Counted from the first letter of the stretch, positions 26,445 to 35,036 are shown. The stretch: 64,000 nt of DNA from Phytomonospora sp040655735 (GCF_040655735.1 NZ_JBFAKK010000002.1:62001-126000), one strand, 5' to 3'. Notes: generated by a model from the sequence alone, not told the origin. Translations and numbers: made by a program.

Positions 26445-27113
26445 CTAGCGCTCTGTGCCCTTTGCCACCGCGCGCACGGCGTCCTCGACCGACAGTGGCC
26501 CCTCGACGAGTTCGAGCGTCATTCCGCCGGTGCCCGGCTCGGCGAGGACCGCCAGCAAGACGGCGGCGACGTCGGCGCGAGGCACCGATCCGCGCGGCAC
26601 CGAGGGCTCCAGGCGCACCTTGCCCGTCGGCGGGTCGTCGGTGAGCCGGCCCGGCCGCACGATCGTCCAGTCGAGGTCGCGTTCCCGCAGGTCCCGCTCG
26701 GCGGCGGTCTTGGCGCGCAGGTAGGCGGCGAAGACCGGATCGGTGCCGGGCGGCGGTTCGGCGCCGGCGCCCATCGAGGAGATCTGCACGAAACGGTCCA
26801 CATTGGCCTGTTCGCAGGCCTCGGCCAGCACGACCGAGGCGCCCCTGTCGACGGTGTCCTTGCGGGTCTCGCCGCTGCCCGCGCCGGCGCCCGCGGCGAA
26901 GACCACCGCGTCCGACCCGGCCACGAACTCCGCGACGGTCAGCGACGCGGCCGTCTCCAGGTCGCACAGGATCCCTTTGGCGCCGACGGCCGCGAGGTCG
27001 CCGAGGTGGTCGGGGTTGCGCACCAGTCCGACGGCCTGATGCCCCTGCTCACTGAGCAGTCGCTCCAGGTGCAGTGCGATCTTGCCGTGCCCGCCCGCGA
27101 TGACCACGCGCAT
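26445..27113 (-). CDS. NAD(P)-binding oxidoreductase, atypical SDR (SDR_a5 type)
   Basis: 222 residues. The Rossmann motif is VVIAGGHGKIALHLERLL (GGxGxxG type). SDAVVFAAGAGAGSGETRKDTVDRGA and FVQISSMGAGAEPP replace the classical SDR active site. YLRAKTAAERDLRERDLDWTIVRPGRL is the hallmark of the YwnB/YhfK-like atypical group, with no YxxxK catalytic pair. Likely an NADPH-dependent reductase or a redox-sensing protein. It is co-transcribed with the TetR gene upstream. Confidence 0.9.
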   Translation of the reverse strand: MRVVIAGGHGKIALHLERLLSEQGHQAVGLVRNPDHLGDLAAVGAKGILCDLETAASLTVAEFVAGSDAVVFAAGAGAGSGETRKDTVDRGASVVLAEACEQANVDRFVQISSMGAGAEPPPGTDPVFAAYLRAKTAAERDLRERDLDWTIVRPGRLTDDPPTGKVRLEPSVPRGSVPRADVAAVLLAVLAEPGTGGMTLELVEGPLSVEDAVRAVAKGTER

Positions 27114-27143
27114 GTCGACCTCCTCCGCTCGCTGACCACTTTG

Positions 27144-27863
27144 TCACACGGTGGTGTCGCCGAGGTGGGTTTCGATCCCGTCGAGGAGGCGTTCGAGGCC
27201 GAAGGCGAATCGCGCGTCCTCGCCCGCGCTCGGCGCCTCGGTGAAGGGGAAGGTCTCCATGACCTCCATGAGTCGCGGGAAGTCCGCCGCGCGGCCGTGC
27301 TCGGTGAGCAGTTCGGGCGTGAAGAACGGCCCCTGCCGGGCGACCTCCTCGCCGTGCACCTGTTCGAGCGCGACGCCCCGGACGTATCCGTTGACCAGCA
27401 GGGTCAGGTCGAAGCGCGGCATCGGGGCCAATGGCAGCGCGGCGAGCGCCTCCAGTCCGGCCTCCAGCCAGCCGAGTTCGCGCGGGCCCATGACGCGGGG
27501 GCTGGTGACGACGTCGAGCATCCAGGGGTGGGCGAGCAGGATCGTGCGGGTGGCGTGCGCCCACGCGGTGATCGCGGGACGCCATCCGGCGGCGACGTCG
27601 AGGTCGGGAGCGTCCCCGGTCGCCGTCTCGATCATCAGCGAGATCAGGTCGTCCTTGCCGGGAACGTAGCGGTAGAGCGACATGGTCCCCGCGCCGAGGC
27701 GGCGGGCCAGTGCGGGCATGGTCACGCCGCCGACGCCCTCGGCGTCGGCGATGGCGATGGCCTCCCCGACGATCAGGTCGAGGCTCAGTCCCGGCCGGGG
27801 TCCGCGCGAGGGGCGTTTCGGCTCGCCCCAGAGCAGCTCGACGCCGGGCCGCTGCTCGCTCAT
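27144..27863 (-). CDS. TetR-family transcriptional regulator (TetR_C_1 type)
   Basis: 239 residues. The HTH reads IVGEAIAIADAEGVGGVTMPALARRLGAGTMSLYRYVPGKDDLISLM. The C-terminal domain is of the tetracycline-repressor kind (AWAHATRTILLAHPWMLDVV, LTLLVNGYVRGVALEQVHGEEVARQG). A 30-residue N-terminal extension (SEQRPGVELLWGEPKRPSRGPRPGLS) is common in this subgroup. It heads its own operon and is divergent from a DUF2306 gene. The 113-nt divergent region has two types of palindrome, so autorepression and control of the neighbour are likely. Confidence 0.92.
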   Translation of the reverse strand: MSEQRPGVELLWGEPKRPSRGPRPGLSLDLIVGEAIAIADAEGVGGVTMPALARRLGAGTMSLYRYVPGKDDLISLMIETATGDAPDLDVAAGWRPAITAWAHATRTILLAHPWMLDVVTSPRVMGPRELGWLEAGLEALAALPLAPMPRFDLTLLVNGYVRGVALEQVHGEEVARQGPFFTPELLTEHGRAADFPRLMEVMETFPFTEAPSAGEDARFAFGLERLLDGIETHLGDTTV

Positions 27864-27897
27864 GGCGTGGTCCTCGTGGTCACCTCCTGGACTTTAC

Positions 27898-27911
27898 GGG
27901 GTCTAGACCCC
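27898..27911. promoter_or_regulatory. 14-bp perfect palindrome, probable TetR operator
   Basis: GGGGTCTAGACCCC, 35 nt upstream of the TetR start and 66 nt upstream of the DUF2306 start. This is the size and symmetry expected for a TetR-dimer site; the binder is inferred. Confidence 0.5.
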
Positions 27912-27923
27912 TGGTCCATCAAT

Positions 27924-27960
27924 TGCGTATCTCATACGCTTCACTGCGTATCTCATACGC
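27924..27960. promoter_or_regulatory. Tandem palindromic operator, two copies of TGCGTATCTCATACGC
   Basis: Exact copies at 27924-27939 and 27945-27960. Each contains the palindrome GCGTAT-ctc-ATACGC, and they are 21 bp apart (two helical turns). The second copy ends 16 nt before the ATG of the DUF2306 gene, so occupancy would block that gene. Bound protein inferred to be the adjacent TetR or another TetR-like factor. Confidence 0.7.
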
Positions 27961-27976
27961 AGTAGGGAGAAGCGTG

Positions 27977-28690
27977 ATGGTGACGACAGCGACCCCGAAG
28001 AGGTCCTTCTGGCGCAGACCGTGGGTCGCGCCCATGTTCGTGGTGATGGCGGCCTTCCTGGCCTTCTCGCTTCCGCCGTACCTGACCGGCGGTTCGCGGG
28101 TCGCGATCCGCGAGAACGCCCCCTGGCACCAGCCGACCCTGGTCGGGCACATCGGCTTCGGCACGATCGCCCTGATCATGTGCGGATTCCAGGTCTGGCC
28201 GTGGTTTCGCGCGAAGTACCCCCTCGCGCACCGCCGGATGGGCCGCGTCTACGTGTTCGCCGGCGTGCTCCCGACGGCCCTGCTCGGCATCGTCGCCTCG
28301 CTGACCTCGGTGGTCGGCATCGTCGGCAGGGTCGGCAACGCGACCCTGTGCGTGGTGTGGCTGCTGGTGACCTACCGGGGCTACAAGTCGGCGCGGCGGC
28401 GGCAGTTCGGCGATCACCGCCGCTGGATGGTCCGCAGCTTCGCGCTGTGCACGTCCATTGTGGTCAACCGCCTGTGGATCGGCATCATGCTCGGGTTGCT
28501 GATGCCCTTCCTGGAGCTGGAGTACGACGGCGACATGGACCGCCTGATCCTCGACGCCGCCGGCGCCAGCATCTGGCTGAGCTGGGTGGTGAACCTGCTG
28601 ATCGCCGAGTGGTGGCTGGACAAGGGGAAGGGCAAGGCCCGCGCGAAACGCGGCGCGGCCCCGGCCCGCGAGGCCGAAGCGGTCGGCTGA
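27977..28690 (+). CDS. DUF2306-family membrane protein
   Basis: 237 residues with about six helices: PMFVVMAAFLAFSLPPYL, LVGHIGFGTIALIMCGFQVWPWF, GRVYVFAGVLPTALLGIVASL, ATLCVVWLLVTYRGY, FALCTSIVVNRLWIGIMLGLLMPFL, ASIWLSWVVNLLIAEW. HRRMGRVYV and GDHRRWMVRSFAL are the conserved DUF2306 loops with membrane-facing His residues, reminiscent of haem- or quinone-linked membrane proteins. AGGGAG lies upstream; GTG 27974 and ATG 27977 are adjacent start choices. Regulated from the tandem palindromes immediately upstream. Function of the family unknown. Confidence 0.88.
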   Translation: MVTTATPKRSFWRRPWVAPMFVVMAAFLAFSLPPYLTGGSRVAIRENAPWHQPTLVGHIGFGTIALIMCGFQVWPWFRAKYPLAHRRMGRVYVFAGVLPTALLGIVASLTSVVGIVGRVGNATLCVVWLLVTYRGYKSARRRQFGDHRRWMVRSFALCTSIVVNRLWIGIMLGLLMPFLELEYDGDMDRLILDAAGASIWLSWVVNLLIAEWWLDKGKGKARAKRGAAPAREAEAVG

Positions 28691-28691
28691 C

Positions 28692-29478
28692 TCAGACCGT
28701 CGCGCGCAGCCAGAAGCGCGGCTCGCGCAGGACCAGCGGCCCGTCGGACTCGATGCGCCGCTGGACCTCCCTCCACAAGGGACGGCTCGCGGCCGGGTCG
28801 AGTCCCGGCACCGCCCACGCGGTGATCCGCACGTACCAGACCAGCGGTGCGACGTCGGCGTAGGCGACCAGGTCGGCGCCCTCCCCGCTCTCGACGACGG
28901 TGAGGCCGCCGGCCTCGGCCTGCGTCACGGCGAAGTCGCGCGTGAAGCCCGTCGCAGGCGGACGCGGCAGGCCGAGCACGTCGTGCAGGTCGTCGCTCCA
29001 GCCGTCGGCGACCTGCTGCGTCAAGAAGGCCCCGCCGGGCTTGAGCACTCGTCCGACCTCCGAGGCCAGGTAGGACTCGTGCCGGTTGAGGACGACGTCG
29101 AAGGCGTTGTCCCCGAAGGGAATCGTCCCCTCGGACCCACCGGGGCACCTGGTCGACGTTGTCGGGAGCGCCGTCGTAGACGACCACGGGAACACCGTGG
29201 GCGGCGAGGCGCTCGGTGGCGACCGGGACGTTGGGCGCCCAGCCCTCGGTCGCCGCGACCAGCGGCGGCCGGTGCCGCTCCAGAATCCCCGACAGCCACT
29301 CGCCGCCGCCGGTTCCCATGTCGAGCAGCGCCTTCGCCCGCGACGCCAGCGAAACGGCGCTTCCGGTGAAGTCCCAGGGCGCGTTCTCATGACGCAGCCG
29401 TCGCCCGAAGCGGGTGAAGTCCCACCCTTCGACGGGTGTGGACAGGCCTTCGTCGATGAGCGCTTCGATGTCGGTCAC
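28692..29478 (-). pseudogene. Class I SAM-dependent methyltransferase with an apparent frameshift
   Basis: The N-terminal half is in one frame (from MTDIEALIDEG at 29478 through LLDMGTGGGEWLSGIL, the SAM-binding motif I, to YDGAPDNVDQVP). The rest is in another frame (EGTIPFGDNAFDVVLNRHE, then VGRVLKPGGAFLTQQV, to the stop at 28692). Read together they form one ~260-residue methyltransferase of the kind acting on small molecules. The break lies near 29130-29145, in a run rich in G and C. It could be a true mutation, a sequencing error or, less likely, programmed frameshifting. The 3' end is 1 nt from the DUF2306 stop (convergent). Confidence 0.8.
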
Positions 29479-29556
29479 GGCCCGATTGTCCGCCGGGTGC
29501 GGCGGAGGCGGCCACCGGTTATCACCGGCGGCCGCCTCCAGGCGTTTTGTGGACGG

Positions 29557-30885
29557 TCAGGAACCGTAGGCCGGTTCCGGCTCGCGGATCACCGTCGGCT
29601 TCGCCGGTTCGGCGGGCTCCGCGGGCCTTGCCGGTTCGGCGTCGAGAGGCTGGCTCGGCGCGGTGAAGATCCCCTCGTCGAGGCTGCGCTCCGAGCGCGC
29701 GACCAGGACGGGGACCACCATCTGGCCGGTCACGTTGGTGGCGGTGCGGATCATGTCGAGGATCGGGTCGATCGCCAGCAGCAGGCCGACACCCTCCAGC
29801 GGCAGGCCCAGCGTCGACAGGGTCAGCGTGAGCATCACGATCGCGCCGGTGAGACCGGCGGTGGCCGCCGAGCCGATGACCGAGACGAAGGCGATCAGCA
29901 GGTAGTCCTCGATGCCCAGCGGCACGTTGAAGACCTGCGCGATGAAGATCGCCGCCAGCGCCGGGTACACCGCCGCGCAACCGTCCATTTTGGTCGTCGC
30001 GCCGAAGGGAACCGCGAAGGACGCGTAGTCGCGCGGGACGCCCAGACGCTCGGTCGTCACGCGCTGCGTCAGCGGCATCGTGCCGACCGAGGAGCGCGAC
30101 GCGAAGGCCAGTTCGATGGCCGGCCAGGCCTTCTTGAGGAAGGTCAGCGGGTTCACGCGGCCGAACACGCGCAGCAGAATCGGGTAGATCACCAGCATGA
30201 CCAGCAGCGATCCGATGTAGACGTCGGCGCTGAAGGTCGCCAGCGGCCGCAGCAGATCCCAGCCGTAGGTCGCCACGGCCTTGCCGATCAGGCCCAGCGT
30301 GCCGATCGGCGCGAGGCGGATGATCCACCACAGGGCCTTCTGCACCAGCTCCAGAAGCGACTCGTTGAGCTTCAGGAACGGTGCGGCCTTGTCCCCGACG
30401 GCGACCGCGGCCGCGCCGAGGACGATGCCGATGAACACGATCTGCAGGACGTTGACCTCGGTGAACGACTCCACGATGTTGGTCGGGATGATCCCGGTCA
30501 GGAAGTCGGTCCAGCCGCCGACGTGCTCCGGCGCCTCGGCGGTGCCCAGCGACACGCCCTTGCCGGGGTCGGTGAGCAGTCCGAGACCCAGGCCGACGCC
30601 CACGGCGAGCAGCGAGGTGATCCCGAACCACATGAGGGTCTTGCCGACCAGGCGCGCGGCGCCGGACAGCTTGCGCAGGTTGGCGATCGAGACGACCACC
30701 GCGGTCAGCACCAGCGGCGGAACGGCGAGTTTGAGCAGCTGCACGAAGATCGTGCCGATCTGGGTCAGCGTCGTGGTCAGCCAGGACACGTCCCAGTTGC
30801 GGGCGACCCAGCCGAGACCGGCGCCGAGCACCAGACCGATGAGCAGCTGCACGCTGAAGGGGACTCTCTTGACGAGAGCGAGCAT
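29557..30885 (-). CDS. DAACS-family cation:amino-acid symporter, possibly for cystine
   Basis: 442 residues with the full dicarboxylate/amino-acid:cation symporter fold. GTIFVQLLKLAVPPLVLTAVVVSI is the first conserved block, ASRSSVGTMPLTQ is HP1, KMDGCAAVYPALAAIFIAQVF is TM7 and DMIRTATNVTGQMVVPVLV is TM8 with the substrate Asp and Asn. HP1 reads SRSS and TM7 reads DGCAAVYPA, closer to TcyP-type cystine symporters (SRSS, NGCAGIYPA) than to glutamate carriers (SSSS, MDGTAL). The C-terminus is a Pro/Glu-rich tail. A Cys-containing leader peptide with adjacent hairpins lies upstream and supports cystine as substrate; this is inference. Confidence 0.9.
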   Translation of the reverse strand: MLALVKRVPFSVQLLIGLVLGAGLGWVARNWDVSWLTTTLTQIGTIFVQLLKLAVPPLVLTAVVVSIANLRKLSGAARLVGKTLMWFGITSLLAVGVGLGLGLLTDPGKGVSLGTAEAPEHVGGWTDFLTGIIPTNIVESFTEVNVLQIVFIGIVLGAAAVAVGDKAAPFLKLNESLLELVQKALWWIIRLAPIGTLGLIGKAVATYGWDLLRPLATFSADVYIGSLLVMLVIYPILLRVFGRVNPLTFLKKAWPAIELAFASRSSVGTMPLTQRVTTERLGVPRDYASFAVPFGATTKMDGCAAVYPALAAIFIAQVFNVPLGIEDYLLIAFVSVIGSAATAGLTGAIVMLTLTLSTLGLPLEGVGLLLAIDPILDMIRTATNVTGQMVVPVLVARSERSLDEGIFTAPSQPLDAEPARPAEPAEPAKPTVIREPEPAYGS

Positions 30886-30962
30886 GGGGTGACTCCAGGA
30901 AAAGGCGCACGCGGGCATGAAGCGGATAAGGCGTGCGGAGGGGTGAGTGAGGGGCCGAACGG

Positions 30963-30996
30963 GTGCGTTTAACGCACGCTCTGCTGGATCAGAGCG
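30963..30996 (-). promoter_or_regulatory. Adjacent hairpins after the leader peptide, probable attenuator
   Basis: Hairpin A pairs CGCTCTG with CAGAGCG (30977-30983 and 30990-30996) and overlaps the leader's last codons and stop, just after the tandem Cys codons. Hairpin B is the palindrome at 30963-30977 (GTGCGTT / AACGCAC). They share a base, so they could be alternative structures set by ribosome position on the leader. The symporter start is 78 nt further on. Confidence 0.5.
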
Positions 30997-31078
30997 CGCA
31001 ACACGCCACGCCGGTGACGCGGCAGAAGTCGACGTGCAGGCGGCGAACCAGCCAGACACGGATGACGGAGAACCTCAC
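30989..31078 (-). CDS. Cys-containing leader peptide upstream of the DAACS symporter
   Basis: 29 codons, GTG start, ending in RRLHVDFCRVTGVACCAL. The (R)xHVDxCRV...C core is the recognisable signature of actinobacterial leader peptides found upstream of cysteine, sulfur and sulfonate genes. Three Cys codons, two of them in tandem five codons from the end, would stall ribosomes when Cys-tRNA is scarce. A TACGCT -10-like element ends 8 nt before the GTG and no ribosome site is present, consistent with a leaderless mRNA. It lies 104 nt upstream of the symporter on the same strand. Too short for standard gene callers. Confidence 0.7.
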   Translation of the reverse strand: MRFSVIRVWLVRRLHVDFCRVTGVACCAL

Positions 31079-31220
31079 GAGGAGTAAGCGTAGGGACTGC
31101 GTCCGCGGATCGCCAGGGGGAGTGAGCCACGACGCAGCGCGCGAGGGACAGGTCACCCGCCGAGGCGAAGTCGGGGAGGACCTGTCAGTCGGGTGGCGCC
31201 CACCTGGCACGATGCCCGCC

Positions 31221-31856
31221 ATGGACTGGAACACCGCGCTGCGCACCCACACCGCCCCCGACGACGACCACGGCGACTTCGTCGAGATCGGCATCCTCAA
31301 CAGCCGCGGCGGCACGGTCGTCATGTCCGGCGTCGACTCGATGGAGTACATCTACCGCGAAATGGCCGAAGGCCCCTGCCGGGTCTTCCTCGCCTACCGC
31401 CCGGCCAAGGGCGCCGACCGCACGTGGGTCCCGGGCTTCGAGCGGGTCGTGGCGGCGGTCGCGCTCATCCCCGAAGCCTGGACGCCCGAACAGGTCGCCG
31501 CCTCCGAGGTCCACGACGGCGCCTTCGACTCCAACTACCTCGACCCGCTCTCGGCCGTGTACAGCGACCTCCCCGACGTGCGCGTTCCCGCACCCATCCT
31601 GCTCGGCGAGAAGAAGACCGACCCCGAGGGCTACGCGCGCAAGCACGACGAGTTCATCGCCGAACTCCAGCGCCAGGACGCCGCGGGCGTGCCCGCCCCG
31701 ATGATCGAGTTCATGGGCGAGCCCGCCGGCGGCGCCAACGGCTTCCTCTTCCCCGCCGGCGGACAGGACAGCCTGGCCACCGCACTGGGCGGCGAGTGGG
31801 TGGCCGAGGGCAACGTCGACTTCGTCATCTGGTCGGGGTTCGAGTACACCTACTGA
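31221..31856 (+). CDS. Conserved-looking hypothetical protein, soluble
   Basis: 211 residues from MDWNTALRTHTAPDDDHG; a second ATG three codons earlier (31212) is equally possible. It is soluble and acidic, without signal or membrane segments. Strand-rich text such as RGGTVVMSGVDSMEYIYREM and CRVFLAYRPAKGADRTWVPGFERVVAAVALIPEAW alternates with helical parts (RKHDEFIAELQRQDAAG). The final FVIWSGFEYTY is aromatic. I do not recognise the family. Codon use is that of a normal gene of this genome. It is convergent with the large regulator and separated from it by a strong terminator. Confidence 0.75.
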   Translation: MDWNTALRTHTAPDDDHGDFVEIGILNSRGGTVVMSGVDSMEYIYREMAEGPCRVFLAYRPAKGADRTWVPGFERVVAAVALIPEAWTPEQVAASEVHDGAFDSNYLDPLSAVYSDLPDVRVPAPILLGEKKTDPEGYARKHDEFIAELQRQDAAGVPAPMIEFMGEPAGGANGFLFPAGGQDSLATALGGEWVAEGNVDFVIWSGFEYTY

Positions 31857-31864
31857 CACGGCGA

Positions 31865-31889
31865 GGGCGGGGCCGTGACGGCCCCGCCC
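31865..31889. terminator. Strong bidirectional terminator
   Basis: Perfect 10-bp stem GGGCGGGGCC / GGCCCCGCCC (31865-31874 and 31880-31889) with a GTGAC loop, between convergent stops at 31856 and 31906. Confidence 0.85.
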
Positions 31890-31905
31890 ATACCCGCGCC
31901 TCTTC

Positions 31906-34773
31906 TCAGTCCAGATCCAGTTCCGACAGGATCTGCCCGTACCTTCCCTGCGCATCCCGTGCCGCGGCACGGTTCCCGCCGCGCTCGCAGGCGTCGATGA
32001 GCAGGCGCCACCCCTCGTCGTGGTAGCGGTCGATGGCCACGCAGCGCTCGGCGGCCGTGGTCGCCGCGCCCGCGTCCGAGCGCGCCAGCTCCAGCGCCGC
32101 CAGGGTCGCCGCCGCGTCGGCGGCCGCCCTGCGCAGCTGCTCGCGCTCGTGCACGACCCACTCGCTGGCGCCGTCCTCGGGCAGCAGATCGCCCGTGTAG
32201 GCCGAGATCACCGCCCGCAGGGCCGTCGCGGTCGTGGTGACGTCACCGGTCATCCGCGCCAGACGCGCGTCGTGCACCGCCCGGCGGAAGGCGATCACGT
32301 CGCCGTAGCCGTCGGTGGGCAGCACGAGCTTGTAGCTGTCGCCCTCGCGCATCAAGACCCGGTGGGCCCCGCGCTCGACGCCCGGTTCGAGCAGCCGTCG
32401 CAGGCTGGACACCGCGACGTGGAGACTGTGCGTCGCCGCCGTCACCGGCAGCGTCGGCCACAGCGCCTCCGCCAGGCTCTCGCGGTGAACCGGTGCGCCG
32501 CCGTGTATCGCGAGCAGCCGCAGCAGCGCGCGGGCCCTCGGTTTGACGGCCGTGAAGTCGATCCGGACGCCGTCGCGGAAGGCCTGGAAACCGCCGAGGC
32601 ACAGCAGTGCCAGCGGAGCCCGGGCGACCGGGGCGGGGTTCGGGTCGGTCGACTCGGCCGGCGCGTCCAGCCAGCGGTCCACAAGGGACTGCGGCAGGCC
32701 GCACTCGATGGCCAGCAGCCGGGCCCGGTCGGTCAGTTCGATCGACTGGGCCGGTTCGGCCCGCGCCGAGGCGATCAGCGCGGCGACCTGCGCGCCGTGC
32801 GCGCCCGCCGCCCGGGCGACGCTGATCGCGCGGGAGGCCTCCACGTCGGCGTCGGGCAGGTTCGTCGCCACCGCCGACAGCGCGTACAGCGACTGCGCCC
32901 AGGAGTGCAGCACGCCGGCGTCGAGCCGCGAGCAGCGCTGGACCAGTTCGGCCAGCGCGAGCGGATCGGCGTGCGCGCTGCCCGCGTGCTGGAGCCAGGC
33001 GAGCCCGGTGGCCAGGACCGCGCCCCACTCGTCGCCTTCGCGTGAGCACTCCTCGGCGACGCCGACGGCGGTCTTCGCGCTGTCCTCGGTGCCGTCGAGC
33101 GCGACCGCGGCCCGCGCCATGCGCGCCAGCCACGGGTATTGGGCGCGTTCGGCCTCGCTGGCCAGCTCCGACAGGCGCGAGGTGCCGGTCGCCGGATCCT
33201 CGGTGAGCACGCCGATGGCCTGGCAGGCGCGCAGCGCGAGCATCACCAGGTCGGTGCCGTCGGGTTCCACAGTGGACAATGCGCCGGCGGCTTCGGCGAT
33301 CCGTCCGCTCAGTACGTGGGAGAGGGTCCGCACGAGCGTTCCGTAGGGCGCCGGCATCCGGTCGGCCTGGGCGGCCGCCAGTGCCGGGTGCCGCTGGGTC
33401 GCGGCCCGCAGCCGGTTCTCCCAGTGGCCCTGCGGGCCGGCGGGCCCGGGCATCCAGACGCTGACCCTGGTGAGGGCGGCGCGGCTGTGCGCGCGGCCGT
33501 CGTCGTCGCCGAAGAGCGCCGCGCCCCTGATGAGGCATTCGGCGGCGGCGGTGAGCTGGCCCCGGCTGAACAGGTGCTTGCCCTCGGCCAGACGCAGCCA
33601 GGGATCCTCGGTGACCAGCCACGCGGGCAGGACGTCGCGCCAGGGTTCGACGCCGTCGGCGACGATTCCCGACCCGATCCGCGACAGGAGCCTGCGCACG
33701 GTCGTCCAGTCCTCGGCGCGGGCGTAGGCGCGGGCCGCCTCGGTGAGCGCGCCCTCGTCGAGGAGCAGCTGCGCGGCCCTGGAGTGGTGGCGCCGCGCGG
33801 CCTTCTCGCCGATCCCGTCCGACAGCGTCGCCGCCAGGTGCGAGCGCAGCGCCTCGTGGTAGCGGTAGGTGCGGCCGCCGTCGGGGCTGGTCGTGAACGC
33901 CTGCAGGCGTTCCAGCTCCGCGAGGTGCCGCGCCGAGTCGTGGCGCCGCAGGAGACGGTCGCAGCGGGCGGCGGTGAGCACGTCGAAGACGCTGGTGCGG
34001 ACGAGGAAGTCGCGCAGTTTCGCGGGGAGCTCGGCCAGCACGGTACGCGCCAGGTAGGCGCGCACGAGGGTCGCGCGTCCGTCGAGGGCGGCGACGGCCT
34101 CGCGGCGCTCGGCGAGCGAGCGGCCCCTTGTGGACAGATGGAAGAGCTGGAGTCCGGCGACCCATCCGCCGATGCGCCTGTCGAGGGCGGCGATGTCGGC
34201 GGGCGGGAGCGGCTCGCGGTAGACCAGGCGCAGCAGCTGTTCGGTCTCCCAGCTGCGGAAGCGCAGCTGCTCGGCGTCGATGATGCTCACGTCGGCCAGC
34301 TCGTGCCGGGCCAGGTTCAGCCTCGGCATCCGCCTCGACGCCAGCACCAGCCGCAACCGACTGGGCGCGGTTGCGATGAGGCGGTCGAGGATCTGCTCCG
34401 AGGGTGAGTTGTCCAGGCAGTGGACGTCGTCGAGGACCAGGAGCATGTGACCGACGGCCGCCGCGTCGAGTGCGCGCAGGAGCTCGTCGAGGTCGCCTTC
34501 GTCGCGGGCTTCGGGTAGCTCGCAGGGAATGCAGCGCCTGATGTCGGCGACGAGGCGGTGCGGGTCGGCGTGTCCGGGCCCCACACCCAGCCACCCGACG
34601 CTGCCGCCGGTCGTGTTGCGGAAATAGTGGGCGTAGTGGGTCAGCAGTGTGGTCTTGCCGAATCCGGCCGGTGCGGTGACCAGGGCCAGTGGTGCTGTAC
34701 GTACCGAGTTGAGGTCCGCGAGCAGTCTGGTTCGCACCAGTCCGCTCGTCTCGCGGTGCATGACGGTCTGCAT
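31906..34773 (-). CDS. MalT-like ATPase fused to SARP-type (wHTH-BTAD) domains, large transcriptional regulator
   Basis: 955 residues. The N-terminal STAND ATPase has Walker A APAGFGKTT (34-42), Walker B HMLLVLDDVHCLD, and MalT-type blocks LRLVLASRRMPRL and RIGGWVAGLQLFHLS. A helical/TPR middle follows. From ~700 it carries an OmpR/SARP winged helix (LALLCLGGFQAFRDGVRIDF, RALLRLLAIHGGAPVHRESLAEALWP, HSLHVAVSSLRRLLEPG) and a bacterial transcriptional activation domain (AVHDARLARMTGDV, YTGDLLPEDGASEWVVHEREQLRRAA). DNA binding is thus C-terminal. Similar regulators control secondary metabolism and appear beside contractile injection systems in actinomycetes. Whether it controls the operon 19 kb away is untested. 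It probably starts at 34773; a second Met (MHRETSG) lies four codons in. Confidence 0.9.
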   Translation of the reverse strand: MQTVMHRETSGLVRTRLLADLNSVRTAPLALVTAPAGFGKTTLLTHYAHYFRNTTGGSVGWLGVGPGHADPHRLVADIRRCIPCELPEARDEGDLDELLRALDAAAVGHMLLVLDDVHCLDNSPSEQILDRLIATAPSRLRLVLASRRMPRLNLARHELADVSIIDAEQLRFRSWETEQLLRLVYREPLPPADIAALDRRIGGWVAGLQLFHLSTRGRSLAERREAVAALDGRATLVRAYLARTVLAELPAKLRDFLVRTSVFDVLTAARCDRLLRRHDSARHLAELERLQAFTTSPDGGRTYRYHEALRSHLAATLSDGIGEKAARRHHSRAAQLLLDEGALTEAARAYARAEDWTTVRRLLSRIGSGIVADGVEPWRDVLPAWLVTEDPWLRLAEGKHLFSRGQLTAAAECLIRGAALFGDDDGRAHSRAALTRVSVWMPGPAGPQGHWENRLRAATQRHPALAAAQADRMPAPYGTLVRTLSHVLSGRIAEAAGALSTVEPDGTDLVMLALRACQAIGVLTEDPATGTSRLSELASEAERAQYPWLARMARAAVALDGTEDSAKTAVGVAEECSREGDEWGAVLATGLAWLQHAGSAHADPLALAELVQRCSRLDAGVLHSWAQSLYALSAVATNLPDADVEASRAISVARAAGAHGAQVAALIASARAEPAQSIELTDRARLLAIECGLPQSLVDRWLDAPAESTDPNPAPVARAPLALLCLGGFQAFRDGVRIDFTAVKPRARALLRLLAIHGGAPVHRESLAEALWPTLPVTAATHSLHVAVSSLRRLLEPGVERGAHRVLMREGDSYKLVLPTDGYGDVIAFRRAVHDARLARMTGDVTTTATALRAVISAYTGDLLPEDGASEWVVHEREQLRRAAADAAATLAALELARSDAGAATTAAERCVAIDRYHDEGWRLLIDACERGGNRAAARDAQGRYGQILSELDLD

Positions 34774-35036
34774 CGCCCTCCTCCCTGCGCGGCCACGCCG
34801 CCGTTCTCCCCCGACAGGAATGAAGTGCCCGGAGGTCTCCGCGATCGTGGAGGGCAGCCACTGGGGACGACCGGTTCGTTCCTGAGAGTAGCGAACTCTT
34901 CACATGATCGCCGTGGCCGAACGGTCAGGTAGCCCTGGCGCTTGGGATGATGGTCTTGCACAGGGCGGGAGTCGGTCATGTTCACGGAAGCGCAGGTCAG
35001 CCGGGGTCCATTACGTCCACAAGGCTTGGTCCACAA

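Noticed and set aside
29086..30972. 628-codon forward frame antisense to the symporter
   Set aside because: Low-complexity shadow; the reverse strand encodes a full DAACS transporter.
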